This document shows, one piece after another, positions 1 to 8,387 of a stretch of DNA of 64,000 nucleotides; position 1 is the stretch's first letter; every line of letters starts with the position of its first letter. Source of the stretch: Actinomycetospora soli (GTDB taxonomy: Bacteria > Actinomycetota > Actinomycetes > Mycobacteriales > Pseudonocardiaceae); contig NZ_JAJNDA010000014.1 of assembly GCF_021026295.1 (NCBI RefSeq), positions 62,001 to 126,000 on the forward strand, read 5' to 3'. Position numbers and translations under genes: made by a program. The notes under the pieces were generated by a model. That model saw only the letters and a list, made by a program, of their open reading frames with translations, was not told the origin of the DNA and made no database searches.

Positions 1-431
1 CCGACGCGCTCGGCCTCGGGGACCGGGTCGGCTCGCTGACCCCGGGCGAGCGCGCCGACCTGCAGCTCGTGGGTGGCGGCGCGCTCGAGCAGCACCCGCG
101 GATCGACCCCTACGCGACGCTGGTCTTCCAGACGACCGCCGCCGACGTCGCGACCGTGCTCGTGGACGGCCGCGTCGTGAAGCGCGACGGCGTGCTCACC
201 GGGGTGGACCTGCCGCGGCTGACGGCCGAGGCCGACCGCGCCGCCGACGCGATCCTGGGCCGAATCCGCGACGCCGGGCGGGCGCTGCCGGGCACCCCGC
301 CCGGCGCCTTCGAGGCCCTCGAGCCCGTGGCCCGCGGCTTCCACGCCGAGGCGGTGCGGGCCGCGGCGGGAGCTCAGCCGTCCCGACGTGCCATGCGCCA
401 GGACGTCACGCCCACGCCGAGCACGACGTAG
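1..431 (+). CDS. Amidohydrolase family protein, C-terminal part (cut by window edge)
   Basis: The frame is open from base 3 with no start, so the N-terminus and the metal-binding barrel lie outside the window. What remains is the C-terminal composite-domain strand of cyclic amidohydrolases of the 8-oxoguanine/guanine/SAH deaminase type: GSLTPGERADLQLV, then DPYATLVFQTTAADVATVLVDG, then VVKRDGVL. In this superfamily that segment packs beside the TIM barrel and does not carry catalysis, so the substrate cannot be read. The last 58 bases overlap the convergent ABC permease gene. The final residues (after about FHAEAVRAAAG) look like low-information tail. Deaminase subtype is inference. Confidence 0.75.
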   Translation, partial: DALGLGDRVGSLTPGERADLQLVGGGALEQHPRIDPYATLVFQTTAADVATVLVDGRVVKRDGVLTGVDLPRLTAEADRAADAILGRIRDAGRALPGTPPGAFEALEPVARGFHAEAVRAAAGAQPSRRAMRQDVTPTPSTT

Positions 432-1201
432 ACCAGCGCCCGCAGCGTGGACGACGCCAGGCCGTCGAGCGGCAGCGGATCCCGGAGCACGTCCGTGCCG
501 GCCCCGAAGCCGCTCGTGAGCAGCAGCGGCTGCAGCCAGTCGAGCGCGGGGATCGCCCCGAGCACGCCGAACACGATCAGGCCGCCGAGCACGCACGCCA
601 GGACGACGAGCGGGTGCTCGGTGAACGTCGAGATCGCGAGCGCCACGGCCCCGACGGCGAGCAGCTGCCCGACCGTCCACGCCGCCACCAGTGCGATCCG
701 ACCGAGGGCCTCGCCGACGCCGAGGGTGGTCCCGGAGAGCGTGATCAGCGAGCCCGGCCCGCCGACCACCAGGGCGCCCGCGATCATCCCGACGACCGCG
801 ATGATCGCGACGGCGAGCACCGCCACCGTGATCACCCCGGCCGCCTTCATGACGACGAAGCGGGCCCGGCCGACCGGCGCGACCAGCAACCCGCGCAGCG
901 TGCCGGACCCCGCCTCGCCGGCCACCGCGTCCGCGGCGGCCGACGCCACCGCGAGCGGCAGCAGCAGGGTGAGGGCCAGCCCGAGGGCCGCCACGGGCAG
1001 GACGAACCCGTTGCCCGCGACCTGGGCGATCAGCCCGCGGCCGCCCCGCCCGGCCACCGCGATGCCGATCGCCACGGCCACCGGGATCAGGGCCAGCAGG
1101 CCGAGCACCACGAGGGTGCGCGGGCGCCGGAGCACCCACCGGATCTCGGCGCCGACCACGCGGCCGAGGGAGGCGTGGGTCCTCTCGAGTACGGCGGTCA
1201 C
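374..1201 (-). CDS. ABC-2 type transporter permease
   Basis: A 275-aa integral membrane protein with about six hydrophobic spans (first near residues 29-50, then 66-90, 118-145, 168-190, 200-222 and a last near 250-268). The stretch GEAGSGTLRGLLVAPVGR near residue 95-112 is typical of ABC-2 permeases in simple two-gene exporters. Its GTG start (1201) overlaps the TGA of the ATPase gene in a GTGA junction, so the two are translationally coupled and form one exporter. Substrate unknown; such pairs export drugs, peptides or lipids. It converges on, and overlaps by 58 bp, the amidohydrolase gene on the other strand. Confidence 0.85.
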   Translation of the reverse strand: MTAVLERTHASLGRVVGAEIRWVLRRPRTLVVLGLLALIPVAVAIGIAVAGRGGRGLIAQVAGNGFVLPVAALGLALTLLLPLAVASAAADAVAGEAGSGTLRGLLVAPVGRARFVVMKAAGVITVAVLAVAIIAVVGMIAGALVVGGPGSLITLSGTTLGVGEALGRIALVAAWTVGQLLAVGAVALAISTFTEHPLVVLACVLGGLIVFGVLGAIPALDWLQPLLLTSGFGAGTDVLRDPLPLDGLASSTLRALVYVVLGVGVTSWRMARRDG

Positions 1202-2154
1202 GCGTCCTCCTCGGTCAGCCGTGCGAAGAGCTCCTCGAGGTGCGCCCGGCGTCGGGACACCTCCCAGACCCCGACCCCCGCGTGCACCAGCGCGGCCACG
1301 ACCGCCGGCGGGTCGACCTCGGTCACCGCCAGGGCATCGTCGCGCCGGTAGGCCTGGAAGCCGGCGGCCCGCAGGGCCGCGAGCCCGCGGTCCGCGTCGT
1401 CGACGGTGAGGGCGAGCTCGCCGTCGGAGGCCAGCAGCGTCGCGAGCTCGCCCGACACCAGCAGCGACCCCTTCGCGAGCACCGCCACGTGGGTGCACAC
1501 GGCCTCGACCTCCGCGAGCAGGTGCGAGGACAGCAGCACCGTGGTGCCCGCCTCGTGCAGCTCGGCGATCACGCGTCGGACGTCCCGCGTGCCGGCCGGG
1601 TCGAGCCCGTTCGTCGGCTCGTCGAGCACGACCAGCCGTCGCGGCACGAGCAGCGCCGCGGCCAGCCCGAGGCGCTGCTTCATGCCCAATGAGTAGCCCC
1701 GGTAGCGACGCCGGGCGGCGTCGGTGAGCCCGACCCGCTCCAGCGCCGCGTCGACCGGGACCCGGAGGTCGCCGTCCAGCCGCGGCTCGCACGCCGCGGC
1801 GCGGAGCAGGTTGTCCCGCCCCGACAGGAACGGGTGGAAGCCCGGGCCCTCGACGAGCGCCCCGACGTCGGGCAGGGCCCGCTCGAGCTGCGTGCCGTCG
1901 TGCCCGAGCAGCTCGACCCGGCCCGCCGTCGGCGGGGTCAGGCCGAGCAGCATCCGGATCAGCGTCGTCTTGCCCGAGCCGTTCGGGCCGAGGAGTCCGA
2001 CGACCGCGCCCGCCGGCAGGTCGAGGTCGACGCCGTCGACCGCGGTGACCGACCCGTAGGTCTTGCGGAGGTCCCGCAGCCGGGCGGCGGGCTCGCTGCC
2101 CGTTCCCGACGACGGGTCGGTGCGGGTCTGCAGGGCCTCCTCGGTCACGCTCAT
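1198..2154 (-). CDS. ABC transporter ATP-binding protein
   Basis: A 318-aa cytoplasmic ATPase. Walker A GPNGSGKT is at residues 56-63, the signature-like YSLGMKQ at 154-160, Walker B with VVLDEPTNGLDP at 175-186, and the H-loop SSH at about 209-211. YSLGMKQRL is the usual form of the LSGGQ motif in the ABC-2/drug-exporter (CcmA, NatA-like) subfamily. About 100 residues follow the nucleotide-binding domain, as in DrrA/NatA-type proteins. First gene of a two-gene unit with the overlapping permease. Exported substrate not predictable. Confidence 0.93.
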   Translation of the reverse strand: MSVTEEALQTRTDPSSGTGSEPAARLRDLRKTYGSVTAVDGVDLDLPAGAVVGLLGPNGSGKTTLIRMLLGLTPPTAGRVELLGHDGTQLERALPDVGALVEGPGFHPFLSGRDNLLRAAACEPRLDGDLRVPVDAALERVGLTDAARRRYRGYSLGMKQRLGLAAALLVPRRLVVLDEPTNGLDPAGTRDVRRVIAELHEAGTTVLLSSHLLAEVEAVCTHVAVLAKGSLLVSGELATLLASDGELALTVDDADRGLAALRAAGFQAYRRDDALAVTEVDPPAVVAALVHAGVGVWEVSRRRAHLEELFARLTEEDA

Positions 2155-2182
2155 GTCCCTACTCCCCGTCGCTCCGCTCGCC

Positions 2183-3235
2183 TCACCGGGTACCCAGGGC
2201 CTCGGCCACGACCGGCTCCGGCACCGCGCCGACGGCCACGCGCCCGTCGTCGGTGACGATGGCCGTCCCGACCGCGGTCGTGATCGCCCGGCCGTTGCCC
2301 CACGGCCCGCTGACCGGGGTGCCGAGCGCGTTCAGGTCGGGCGCACCCTCGGGACGCTGCTGGTCACCCTGCTGCTGGTCACCCTGCTGCTGGGCCGGTC
2401 GCTGCAGCACGAGGACGCGGTCCCAGCCGTCGCCGACCGTGCGGGTGCCCTCCGGGGGGCCCTGGCGCTGCGGGCCGTCCTGGCCGCGGGCCGGGGCGTC
2501 CTTCACGGTCGTGCCGGGCGGCGGGGTGAAGGTGAACAACGACGGGTCCTGCGGGCCGAAGGTGACGTCGTCGAACCCGATCTGCAGCGCCGGCGTCGCC
2601 GAGCCGGTCGCGAGGACCGTGAGCTGCAGCGGGATGCGCTTCTCGGCGTCGACCGCGACGCGGACCTCGCGCAGCATCGTGCGCTCGGTGGGCTGCGGGG
2701 TGAGGACCAGCGTGTAGGCGGGCCGTCCGGCGACCTCGGCGGTGCCGTCGACGGCGACCTGACTCGTCTTCCGCAGCTCGCCGATGATCTGCGCGGACGC
2801 GCCGGCCGGGTCGGTCTGCGGGTCCTTCTGCTCCGGCGCGCCGCCCGTCGAGCGGGTCGCGGTGCGGTCGGTCGCGTCGTAGGCCCAGCGCGTGGTGCCG
2901 TCGGAGACCAGCGTCTTCTCGCCGTCACCGGAGGGCAGGGCGACCCGGCCCCTCCCGTCACCGCCGGACCACACGCGGGCGGACTGCTCGCCGTTGCCGA
3001 GCTGCGGCGCGCCCGGCAGCGCCGGCAGGCCGAGCTCGTTGTCGATCCCGACGGTGCCGTTGAACGGCCCCGGCTGCGCGGTCATCACCGACGCGACCAG
3101 GTCCTCGGGACTGACCGGCGGGAGCTGCGGCTGGGCCGCCGCCGTCCCGCCGATCCCGATCACCCCGGCGACGACGGCGCCGGCCGCCACCACCGCTCCT
3201 GCTGCCCCGAACCATCTGCGCCTCATGGGAACCAT
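2183..3235 (-). CDS. LolA-like secreted/lipid-anchored protein
   Basis: A 350-aa protein beginning with a basic stretch (MRRRW) and an Ala/Val/Gly-rich hydrophobic segment to about residue 35, read as a Sec signal or anchor. The mature part has the actinobacterial LolA-like/MucB-like fold signature: LVASVMTAQPGPFNGTVGIDNELGLP, DGTTRWAYDATDRTATR-type strand, AEVAGRPAYTLVL, and VAVDAEKRIPLQL, ending FDDVTFGPQDPSLFTFTPP. In the family this is a beta-sheet half-barrel that binds lipid or a partner factor outside the membrane. A glutamine/aspartate repeat (QQQGDQQQGDQQ) lies near residues 285-300, encoded by short tandem DNA repeats at about 2355-2398. Upstream of, and same strand as, the ABC exporter genes with a 28-bp gap; a functional link is possible but unproven. 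Confidence 0.7.
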   Translation of the reverse strand: MVPMRRRWFGAAGAVVAAGAVVAGVIGIGGTAAAQPQLPPVSPEDLVASVMTAQPGPFNGTVGIDNELGLPALPGAPQLGNGEQSARVWSGGDGRGRVALPSGDGEKTLVSDGTTRWAYDATDRTATRSTGGAPEQKDPQTDPAGASAQIIGELRKTSQVAVDGTAEVAGRPAYTLVLTPQPTERTMLREVRVAVDAEKRIPLQLTVLATGSATPALQIGFDDVTFGPQDPSLFTFTPPPGTTVKDAPARGQDGPQRQGPPEGTRTVGDGWDRVLVLQRPAQQQGDQQQGDQQRPEGAPDLNALGTPVSGPWGNGRAITTAVGTAIVTDDGRVAVGAVPEPVVAEALGTR

Positions 3236-3273
3236 CCTGCGGTCGTGGTCCTGAGACGGTCACAGCTCGGGCG

Positions 3274-3936
3274 GTGGCGGATGATCACGTCGTGACCCTG
3301 ATCGACCTCAGCCACCCCATCGAGCACGACATGGTGACCTACCCCGGCCTGCCGGGACCGCGGATCAGCGACCACATGAGCTTCGAGGACTCGCACGGCC
3401 GCTACGCCGAGGGCACCGAGTTCGCGATCGGCGCCGTGTCGATGGTCGCCAACACCGGGACCTACCTCGACACCCCGGCGCACCGGTACCGGGACGGCCA
3501 CGACCTCGCCGCGCTGCCGTTGGAGCGGTGCGCCGACCTGCCGACCGTGGTCGTGGAGGCGACCGGGGGCATCGGACCCGACCAGCTCCCGGACGAGGAC
3601 CTCACCGGCCACGCCGTCCTGCTCCGTACCGGCTGGGACCGGCACTGGCGCACCGAGCACTACGGCGACCCGTCGCACCCCTTCCTGACGGCGGACGGCG
3701 CGCGCCACCTGGTCGGGCGCGGCGCGGTGCTCGTCGGCATCGACACCGTGAACATCGACGACACGAGCGGGGACGAGCGGCCCGCCCACACGCTCCTGCT
3801 GGGCGGTGAGGTGCTCGTGCTCGAACACCTCACCGGGCTCGACCGGCTGCCGGAGCGCGGGGCGCGACTGACGGCGGCACCACCCGCCGTCGTCGGAATG
3901 GCGACGTTCCCGGTTCGGGCCTTCGCGCGGATCTGA
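3274..3936 (+). CDS. Cyclase family protein (kynurenine-formamidase-like metal hydrolase)
   Basis: A 220-aa protein of the PF04199 cyclase/KynB family: N-terminal IDLSHPIEHDMVTYPGLPGP, the metal-site region NTGTYLDTPAHR, then GHAVLLRTGWDRHW and DTVNIDDTSGDERPAH. KynB-type enzymes carry HxGTHxD; here the motif is NTGTYLDxPxH, a variant found in a separate clade, so formamidase activity is doubtful. Start GTG 3274; an in-frame GTG at 3292 is an alternative. The gene is divergent from the LolA-like gene with only 38 bp between starts. Substrate unknown. Confidence 0.8.
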   Translation: MADDHVVTLIDLSHPIEHDMVTYPGLPGPRISDHMSFEDSHGRYAEGTEFAIGAVSMVANTGTYLDTPAHRYRDGHDLAALPLERCADLPTVVVEATGGIGPDQLPDEDLTGHAVLLRTGWDRHWRTEHYGDPSHPFLTADGARHLVGRGAVLVGIDTVNIDDTSGDERPAHTLLLGGEVLVLEHLTGLDRLPERGARLTAAPPAVVGMATFPVRAFARI

Positions 3937-3971
3937 GACCGCCACAGCTCCGCGGCGCTACGGTCGCGCAC

Positions 3972-4637
3972 GTGCCCCGCGTGCTGGTCGTCGACGACGA
4001 GCCGGGGGTGCGCGCGGCGCTGGTCCGCGGGCTCGGCGCCGAGGGCATGGACGTCGTCGCCGTCGGGGACGGGCCGGCGGGGCTCGCGGAGGCGTCGACG
4101 GGCACGTTCGACGCGGTGGTCCTCGACATCATCCTGCCCGGGCTCTCCGGCTACCGGGTCCTCGAGCAGCTGCGGGCCGACGGGGTCGAGACCCCGGTGC
4201 TGCTGCTCTCCGCGAAGGACGGCGAGGTCGACCAGGCCGACGGGCTCGACCTCGGCGCCGACGGCTACGTGGTGAAGCCGTTCTCGTTCGTCGTGCTGGT
4301 CGCGCAGCTCCGGGCCCTGCTGCGGCGTCGCGCACCGTCGGTGCCGCGGGTCGTCGTCGGGGGGCTCACCGTCGAGGCCGACGCGGCGAACTGGGCGGGT
4401 GCCGAGATCGGGTTGTCCGCCCGGGAGCTCGCGGTGCTGCGGCACCTCGCGCAGCGGCCGGGCGTCACGGTGACGAAGGACGAGCTGCTCGCCGCGGTGT
4501 GGGGCGACGGGGCCGCCGCCCGCAACGTCGTCGAGGTGTACGTCGGCTACCTGCGCCGCAAGCTCGCTGCGGTCGGCGCGGACGGGCTCGTCGTCACCGA
4601 GCGCGGACGCGGGTACCGGCTCGACCCGCCGTCGTGA
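3972..4637 (+). CDS. Two-component response regulator, OmpR/PhoB family
   Basis: A 221-aa regulator with a receiver domain (residues 1-112: acidic pair D8/D9, phospho-acceptor D52 in VVLDIILPG, S80, K102 in VVKPF) and a C-terminal winged-helix DNA-binding domain (about 124-220: LSARELAVLRHLAQRPG, VEVYVGYLRRKL, VVTERGRGYRL). It overlaps the histidine kinase by a GTGA stop-start junction, so the two form a cognate pair. The arrangement resembles TcrA/MprA/PrrA-type actinobacterial systems; the signal is not evident. GTG start. Confidence 0.93.
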   Translation: MPRVLVVDDEPGVRAALVRGLGAEGMDVVAVGDGPAGLAEASTGTFDAVVLDIILPGLSGYRVLEQLRADGVETPVLLLSAKDGEVDQADGLDLGADGYVVKPFSFVVLVAQLRALLRRRAPSVPRVVVGGLTVEADAANWAGAEIGLSARELAVLRHLAQRPGVTVTKDELLAAVWGDGAAARNVVEVYVGYLRRKLAAVGADGLVVTERGRGYRLDPPS

Positions 4638-6088
4638 ACGCCCGTCCGGCTTCGAGCGAAGGGCACCCTCGGTCGAACAGACCGGGCTTTGGCGCCCTTC
4701 GCTCAGCGGCGGACGCGCCCGGTCCGGCTGGCGAGGGGCGCCCGACGACGGGTAGACCGACCGAAGGTGCCCATCGCTCAGGTCGCGGCCCCGGCGCCTG
4801 GTGGGCCCGCCGCACGCTGCGGACCCGGATCGCGCTGGTGGTCGGGGTGGTCGCGCTCGTGGTGCTCGGCGGCCTCGCGCGGCTGGGCGCGGGCCTGCTC
4901 CTGTCGGCGGTGGTCGAGGCGGGCGACGGGGAGCTGAGGGAGCGCGCGGTGGCCGCCGCGCCCGCCGTCCGGGACGGCGAGCCGCTCGCGCCGCCGCTGC
5001 GGGTGACCGACGTGGCGGGCGCACCCGTCGACGGGCGCGGGCCGCTGCCCCTGGCGGAGCCGGTGCTGCGGGCGCTGGCGAGCGGGGAGCCGGTGACGGT
5101 CGCGGGGCCGGGGACCGAGCCGCGCCGGTGGGTGGCCGTCCCGGTGACCCTGCCGGACGGGACGCCGCGCCTCGTTCTCGCCTCGCGCGACCTGCTCGGT
5201 GCGGCGTCCCTGCTCGGCGACGCGGCGTCGTGGTTCGTGCCCGGGGTCGTCGTCGCCGCGGTCGCGCTCGCGGGGGCGGCCTGGTTCGCGGCCGGCGCGG
5301 CGCTACGGCCGGTGACCCGCCTGCGCACGGCCGCGTCGGGCCTCGGCGAGGGGGAGCGGCTGCCCGTGCCGCCGTCGCACGACGAGGTCGCCGCGCTCGC
5401 CGAGGAACTCAACGCGCTGCTCGCCCGGCGCGACGACGCGGTGTCGACCGTCCGCCGCTTCGCCGACGACGCGGCGCACGAGCTGCGCTCGCCGATCGCG
5501 TCGGTGCGGGCGCAGGCCGACGTGGCGGTGGCGCACCCGCGGCCGGGGGAGGACACCGAGGCGTGGGCCGCGGTCGCGAAGGACGCCGAGCGACTGTCGT
5601 CACTGGTCACCGACCTGCTCGCGCTCGCCCGCGCGGACGGTGGGCGGCTGCCGACGGCGGAGCCGGTCGACCTGGGCGAGGCGGTGGCGGAGGCGGTCGC
5701 ACGGCAACCCGACGGGCCGGTGATCACGGTGTGGGCGCCCGTCGCGGCGACGGCGTCGGCGACGCCTGCCGAGGTCGGGCTGGTGCTCGACAACCTCCTC
5801 GGTAACGCCCGCCGCCACGCGCGGACGGTGGTGACGGTGTCGGTGGTGCCGGCCGGGGCGTGGGCCCGGCTGCTCGTCGACGACGACGGGCCGGGCATCC
5901 CGGAGGACGAGCGGACACGCGTGTTCGACCGGTTCACCCGCCTCGACGCCACGGGGGGCACGCCCGGCTCGGGGTTGGGGCTCGCTCTCGTCGCGCGGCT
6001 CATCGAGAGCCGGGGAGGCACCGTCCGGGCGGCCCGCTCACCCGAGGGCGGGGCGCGGATCGAGGTGCGCTGGCCGACGGGACCTTGA
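4634..6088 (+). CDS. Two-component sensor histidine kinase
   Basis: A 484-aa membrane kinase: transmembrane span at about 56-80 (IALVVGVVALVVLGGLARL), extracytoplasmic sensor segment, second span at about 195-218, HAMP-like linker, dimerisation/phosphoacceptor helix with FADDAAHELRSP (H282), N-box DNLLGNARRH, G1 DDDGPGIP and G2 GSGLGLALV. GTG 4634 overlaps the TGA of the response regulator. There is no other in-frame start before the first membrane span, so the N-terminal 50 residues include translated copies of an interspersed inverted repeat (4654-4779). That leader has no domain character and is probably a repeat-derived extension. Confidence 0.9.
   Translation: MNARPASSEGHPRSNRPGFGALRSAADAPGPAGEGRPTTGRPTEGAHRSGRGPGAWWARRTLRTRIALVVGVVALVVLGGLARLGAGLLLSAVVEAGDGELRERAVAAAPAVRDGEPLAPPLRVTDVAGAPVDGRGPLPLAEPVLRALASGEPVTVAGPGTEPRRWVAVPVTLPDGTPRLVLASRDLLGAASLLGDAASWFVPGVVVAAVALAGAAWFAAGAALRPVTRLRTAASGLGEGERLPVPPSHDEVAALAEELNALLARRDDAVSTVRRFADDAAHELRSPIASVRAQADVAVAHPRPGEDTEAWAAVAKDAERLSSLVTDLLALARADGGRLPTAEPVDLGEAVAEAVARQPDGPVITVWAPVAATASATPAEVGLVLDNLLGNARRHARTVVTVSVVPAGAWARLLVDDDGPGIPEDERTRVFDRFTRLDATGGTPGSGLGLALVARLIESRGGTVRAARSPEGGARIEVRWPTGP
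4654..4779. repeat. Interspersed GAGCGAAGGGCACC-type inverted repeat (three arms)
   Basis: Arm 1 at 4654-4674 begins GAGCGAAGGGCACCCTCGG; arm 2 at 4691-4704 is its inverted partner (GGCGCCCTTCGCTC, one mismatch); arm 3 at 4759-4779 is another inverted copy reading, on the minus strand, GAGCGATGGGCACCTTCGG. The same core forms a perfect 21-bp hairpin at 44385-44435. Here the element sits inside the translated 5' end of the histidine kinase gene, just after the response-regulator stop codon. Confidence 0.85.
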
Positions 6089-6245
6089 GGTCGTCCACCC
6101 CTCAGACGTCACCGTCGTGTCGTCCTTCCGCGGAAAGGCTGCAGCGTTCTCGGCCGCCGCAGGGACGGGTTCGTAACCGGACGGTTGACCTCGTGGACTC
6201 CGCAGTCTGGATGATCACCGACCGGGCCGACAGCGTCTTCGGTCC

Positions 6246-6308
6246 TAGGCGGTTGATCATGCCGAGCGCGACAGGGGAGATGTCGCGCTCGGCATGATCA
6301 ACCGTCTA
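6246..6308. repeat. Long near-perfect intergenic hairpin (28-bp arms, 7-nt loop)
   Basis: Left arm 6246-6273 and right arm 6281-6308 pair over 28 positions with a single mismatch (G6249 opposite T6305). The core reads CGGTTGATCATGCCGAGCG. It lies in the 259-bp gap between the histidine kinase stop (6088) and the oxidoreductase start (6348), both on the plus strand. No run of T follows, so a classical intrinsic terminator is unlikely, though GC-rich actinobacterial hairpins can terminate without it. No open frame of its own. Confidence 0.85.
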
Positions 6309-6347
6309 GCTGCTCCGGCCCGTCGACCTCGCCCTACCCTCGACCCG

Positions 6348-7265
6348 ATGAGCGCGCGGATGGACCCGGTCGGAGCGGTCCGTCGACTCGTGCCGCCCGA
6401 GCGCCTGACGAGCCGGGTCACGGCACTCGAGGACGCCTTCGTCATCGCGCACTTCGGCCTCGCGGCGCCCGAGCCGCGCCGACCCGTCGTCGTGAACGGG
6501 CTCGTCGACCGCGCGGTCGTGCTCACGCCGGACGACATCCGCGCGCTGCCGCAACGCCGGATCGAGTCGGTGCACGAGTGCTTCGGCAACCCGCTCGCGC
6601 CGGGGGAGTGGGTGCGCCGCGCGGCGAACCTGGTGTGGACCGGCGCGCGCCTGCGCGACGTGCTCGACGTGGCCGGGATCGGCGACGACGCGACGAGCCT
6701 GTGGGCCCGCGGCGCCGACCACGGCGAGTTCGGCGGCAGTTCGGCCCCGGACTACCTCAAGGACCTGCCGCTCGACGACGTCCTCGACCGCGCCCTCGTC
6801 GCGTACCGCTGCAACGACGAGCTGCTGCGCGCCGACCGCGGCGGTCCGCTGCGCCTGGTGGTGCCGGGGTACTTCGGCACGAACTCGGTGAAGTGGCTGA
6901 CCGAGCTGACGCTCGCCGACCACCGCCCCGAGCACCTGTTCACCACGCGGCTCTACCTGCGCCCCGTTCCCGACGGCAGGTCGGTGCCGGTCCGGGAGCT
7001 CGACGTCACCTCGGTGCTCACGCACGTCGAGGACGGCGTGGTCCACGGGTGGGCGTGGAGCTCGGTACCGGTGACGCGCGTGGTCGTGACGGTGGACGGC
7101 CGACCGGTCCGGGTGGAGCTCGAACCGGCCCGGGGCCGGGCCTGGCAGGGGTTCCGGGCCGTCGTCGGGACCGGCCGGACGATCACGGCGCGGGCCACGG
7201 ACGCCGTCGGTCGCACACAACCGACCTCCGGGGCGCGCAACGCGGTGCACGAGCTGCACCTGTGA
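6348..7265 (+). CDS. Molybdopterin-dependent (sulfite-oxidase-fold) oxidoreductase
   Basis: A 305-aa protein with the sulfite oxidase-like Moco domain (residues about 40-205) followed by an Ig-like Mo-co dimerisation domain (about 215-305). The molybdenum-ligand cysteine is C78 in HECFGN; the motifs YLKDLPLDDVLD, RGGPLRLVVPGYFGTNSVKWL and WAWSSVPVTRVVVTVDG are family hallmarks. No heme domain and no Tat signal is visible, so it is a cytoplasmic or unusual version of the family. ATG 6348 was chosen because upstream in-frame codons lie within the long hairpin. Substrate unknown. Confidence 0.87.
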   Translation: MSARMDPVGAVRRLVPPERLTSRVTALEDAFVIAHFGLAAPEPRRPVVVNGLVDRAVVLTPDDIRALPQRRIESVHECFGNPLAPGEWVRRAANLVWTGARLRDVLDVAGIGDDATSLWARGADHGEFGGSSAPDYLKDLPLDDVLDRALVAYRCNDELLRADRGGPLRLVVPGYFGTNSVKWLTELTLADHRPEHLFTTRLYLRPVPDGRSVPVRELDVTSVLTHVEDGVVHGWAWSSVPVTRVVVTVDGRPVRVELEPARGRAWQGFRAVVGTGRTITARATDAVGRTQPTSGARNAVHELHL

Positions 7266-7319
7266 CCCACGTCGCCGTAGGCTCCGGCGCGGAAGATCGA
7301 CTCAGCGCGGAGGTCACGG

Positions 7320-8387
7320 ATGACCGGCACCGACCGGCAGGGCTACTACTCGCACGCCCAGCAGGGTGAGCACGAGTACTTCGACCTCGGCGGGTTCGTC
7401 CTGCGGTCGGGCTACACGCTGCCCGGGGCGCAGCTGGCCTACCGCACGCACGGCACGTTGAACGCGAACAAGGACAACCTCGTCCTCTTCCCGCACATGT
7501 ACTCCGGCACGCCGTCGTCGCTCGACGACTACATCGGGCCGGGCAGGCCGGTCGACACCGAGAAGTACTTCGTCGTGTGCCCGGGGCAGCTCGGGGGTGG
7601 GATGTCGAGCTCGCCGTCGAACACCCCGCCGCCGTTCGACCGCGGGCAGTTCCCGTTCGTCTCGATCGCCGACGACGTCCTCGCGCAGTACAAGCTCGTC
7701 ACCGAGCAGTTCGGCGTCGAGCAGCTGCACGCGGTGCTCGGTTGGTCGATGGGCGCGCAGCAGACCTACGAGTGGGCGGTGCGCTTCCCCGACATGGTGC
7801 CGCGCGCGGCCGCGTTCGCGGGCACCGCGAGGACGCCGGTGCACAACCAGGTCTTCATCGACCTGCACATGGAACTGCTGAAGTCCGACCCCGCGTTCGC
7901 CGACGGCTTCTACACCGACGCCGCCGACGTGCGTCTCGGCCTCACCCGGCACGCGATCGCCTTCTCGCTCGAGGGCTTCACGCACGAGTGGTACCGCGGC
8001 GAGCACTGGCGCGGCCTCGGGTTCGCGTCGTCGAACGACTTCCGGCAGAGCTTCATCCGCGGCTACTTCGCGCCGATGGACCCGAACAACCTCGTCACGC
8101 AGGCGAACAAGTGGTGGGCCGGCGACATCTCGCCGCACGGGGGCGGCTCGCTGGAGGCCGCGCTCGGCAAGATCACCGCGCACTTCTTCGTGGTGCCGTT
8201 CGGCGGCGACAACTTCTTCCCCGTCGAGGACTGCGAGAACGAGGCCGGCCACCTGCCGCACGGCGAACTGCGGGTGGTCGACACCCCGGCCGGCCACTTC
8301 GCGATGTTCGGCCTGCGCCCGCAGGACGTGGAGCGGATCAGCAGCGTGATCGGGGAGATGCTCTCCAGCCCCGGCTACACGGTCTAG
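7320..8387 (+). CDS. MetX-like alpha/beta-hydrolase (homoserine O-acetyltransferase family)
   Basis: A 355-aa alpha/beta-hydrolase of the MetX superfamily. The nucleophile is S143 in LGWSMGAQQ, the acid region is FGGDNFFPVEDCE and the histidine is in TPAGHFAMFG. True MetX proteins have a GGSMGG nucleophile elbow, so GWSMGA suggests a hydrolase or acyltransferase of another specificity rather than methionine biosynthesis. Its TAG and the TAG of the convergent TetR gene share the palindrome CTAG (8384-8387). Confidence 0.75.
   Translation: MTGTDRQGYYSHAQQGEHEYFDLGGFVLRSGYTLPGAQLAYRTHGTLNANKDNLVLFPHMYSGTPSSLDDYIGPGRPVDTEKYFVVCPGQLGGGMSSSPSNTPPPFDRGQFPFVSIADDVLAQYKLVTEQFGVEQLHAVLGWSMGAQQTYEWAVRFPDMVPRAAAFAGTARTPVHNQVFIDLHMELLKSDPAFADGFYTDAADVRLGLTRHAIAFSLEGFTHEWYRGEHWRGLGFASSNDFRQSFIRGYFAPMDPNNLVTQANKWWAGDISPHGGGSLEAALGKITAHFFVVPFGGDNFFPVEDCENEAGHLPHGELRVVDTPAGHFAMFGLRPQDVERISSVIGEMLSSPGYTV

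Noticed and set aside
7320-8387. Calling this gene metX (homoserine O-acetyltransferase)
   Set aside because: The nucleophile elbow is GWSMGA rather than the MetX GGSMGG, and no methionine-pathway gene adjoins.
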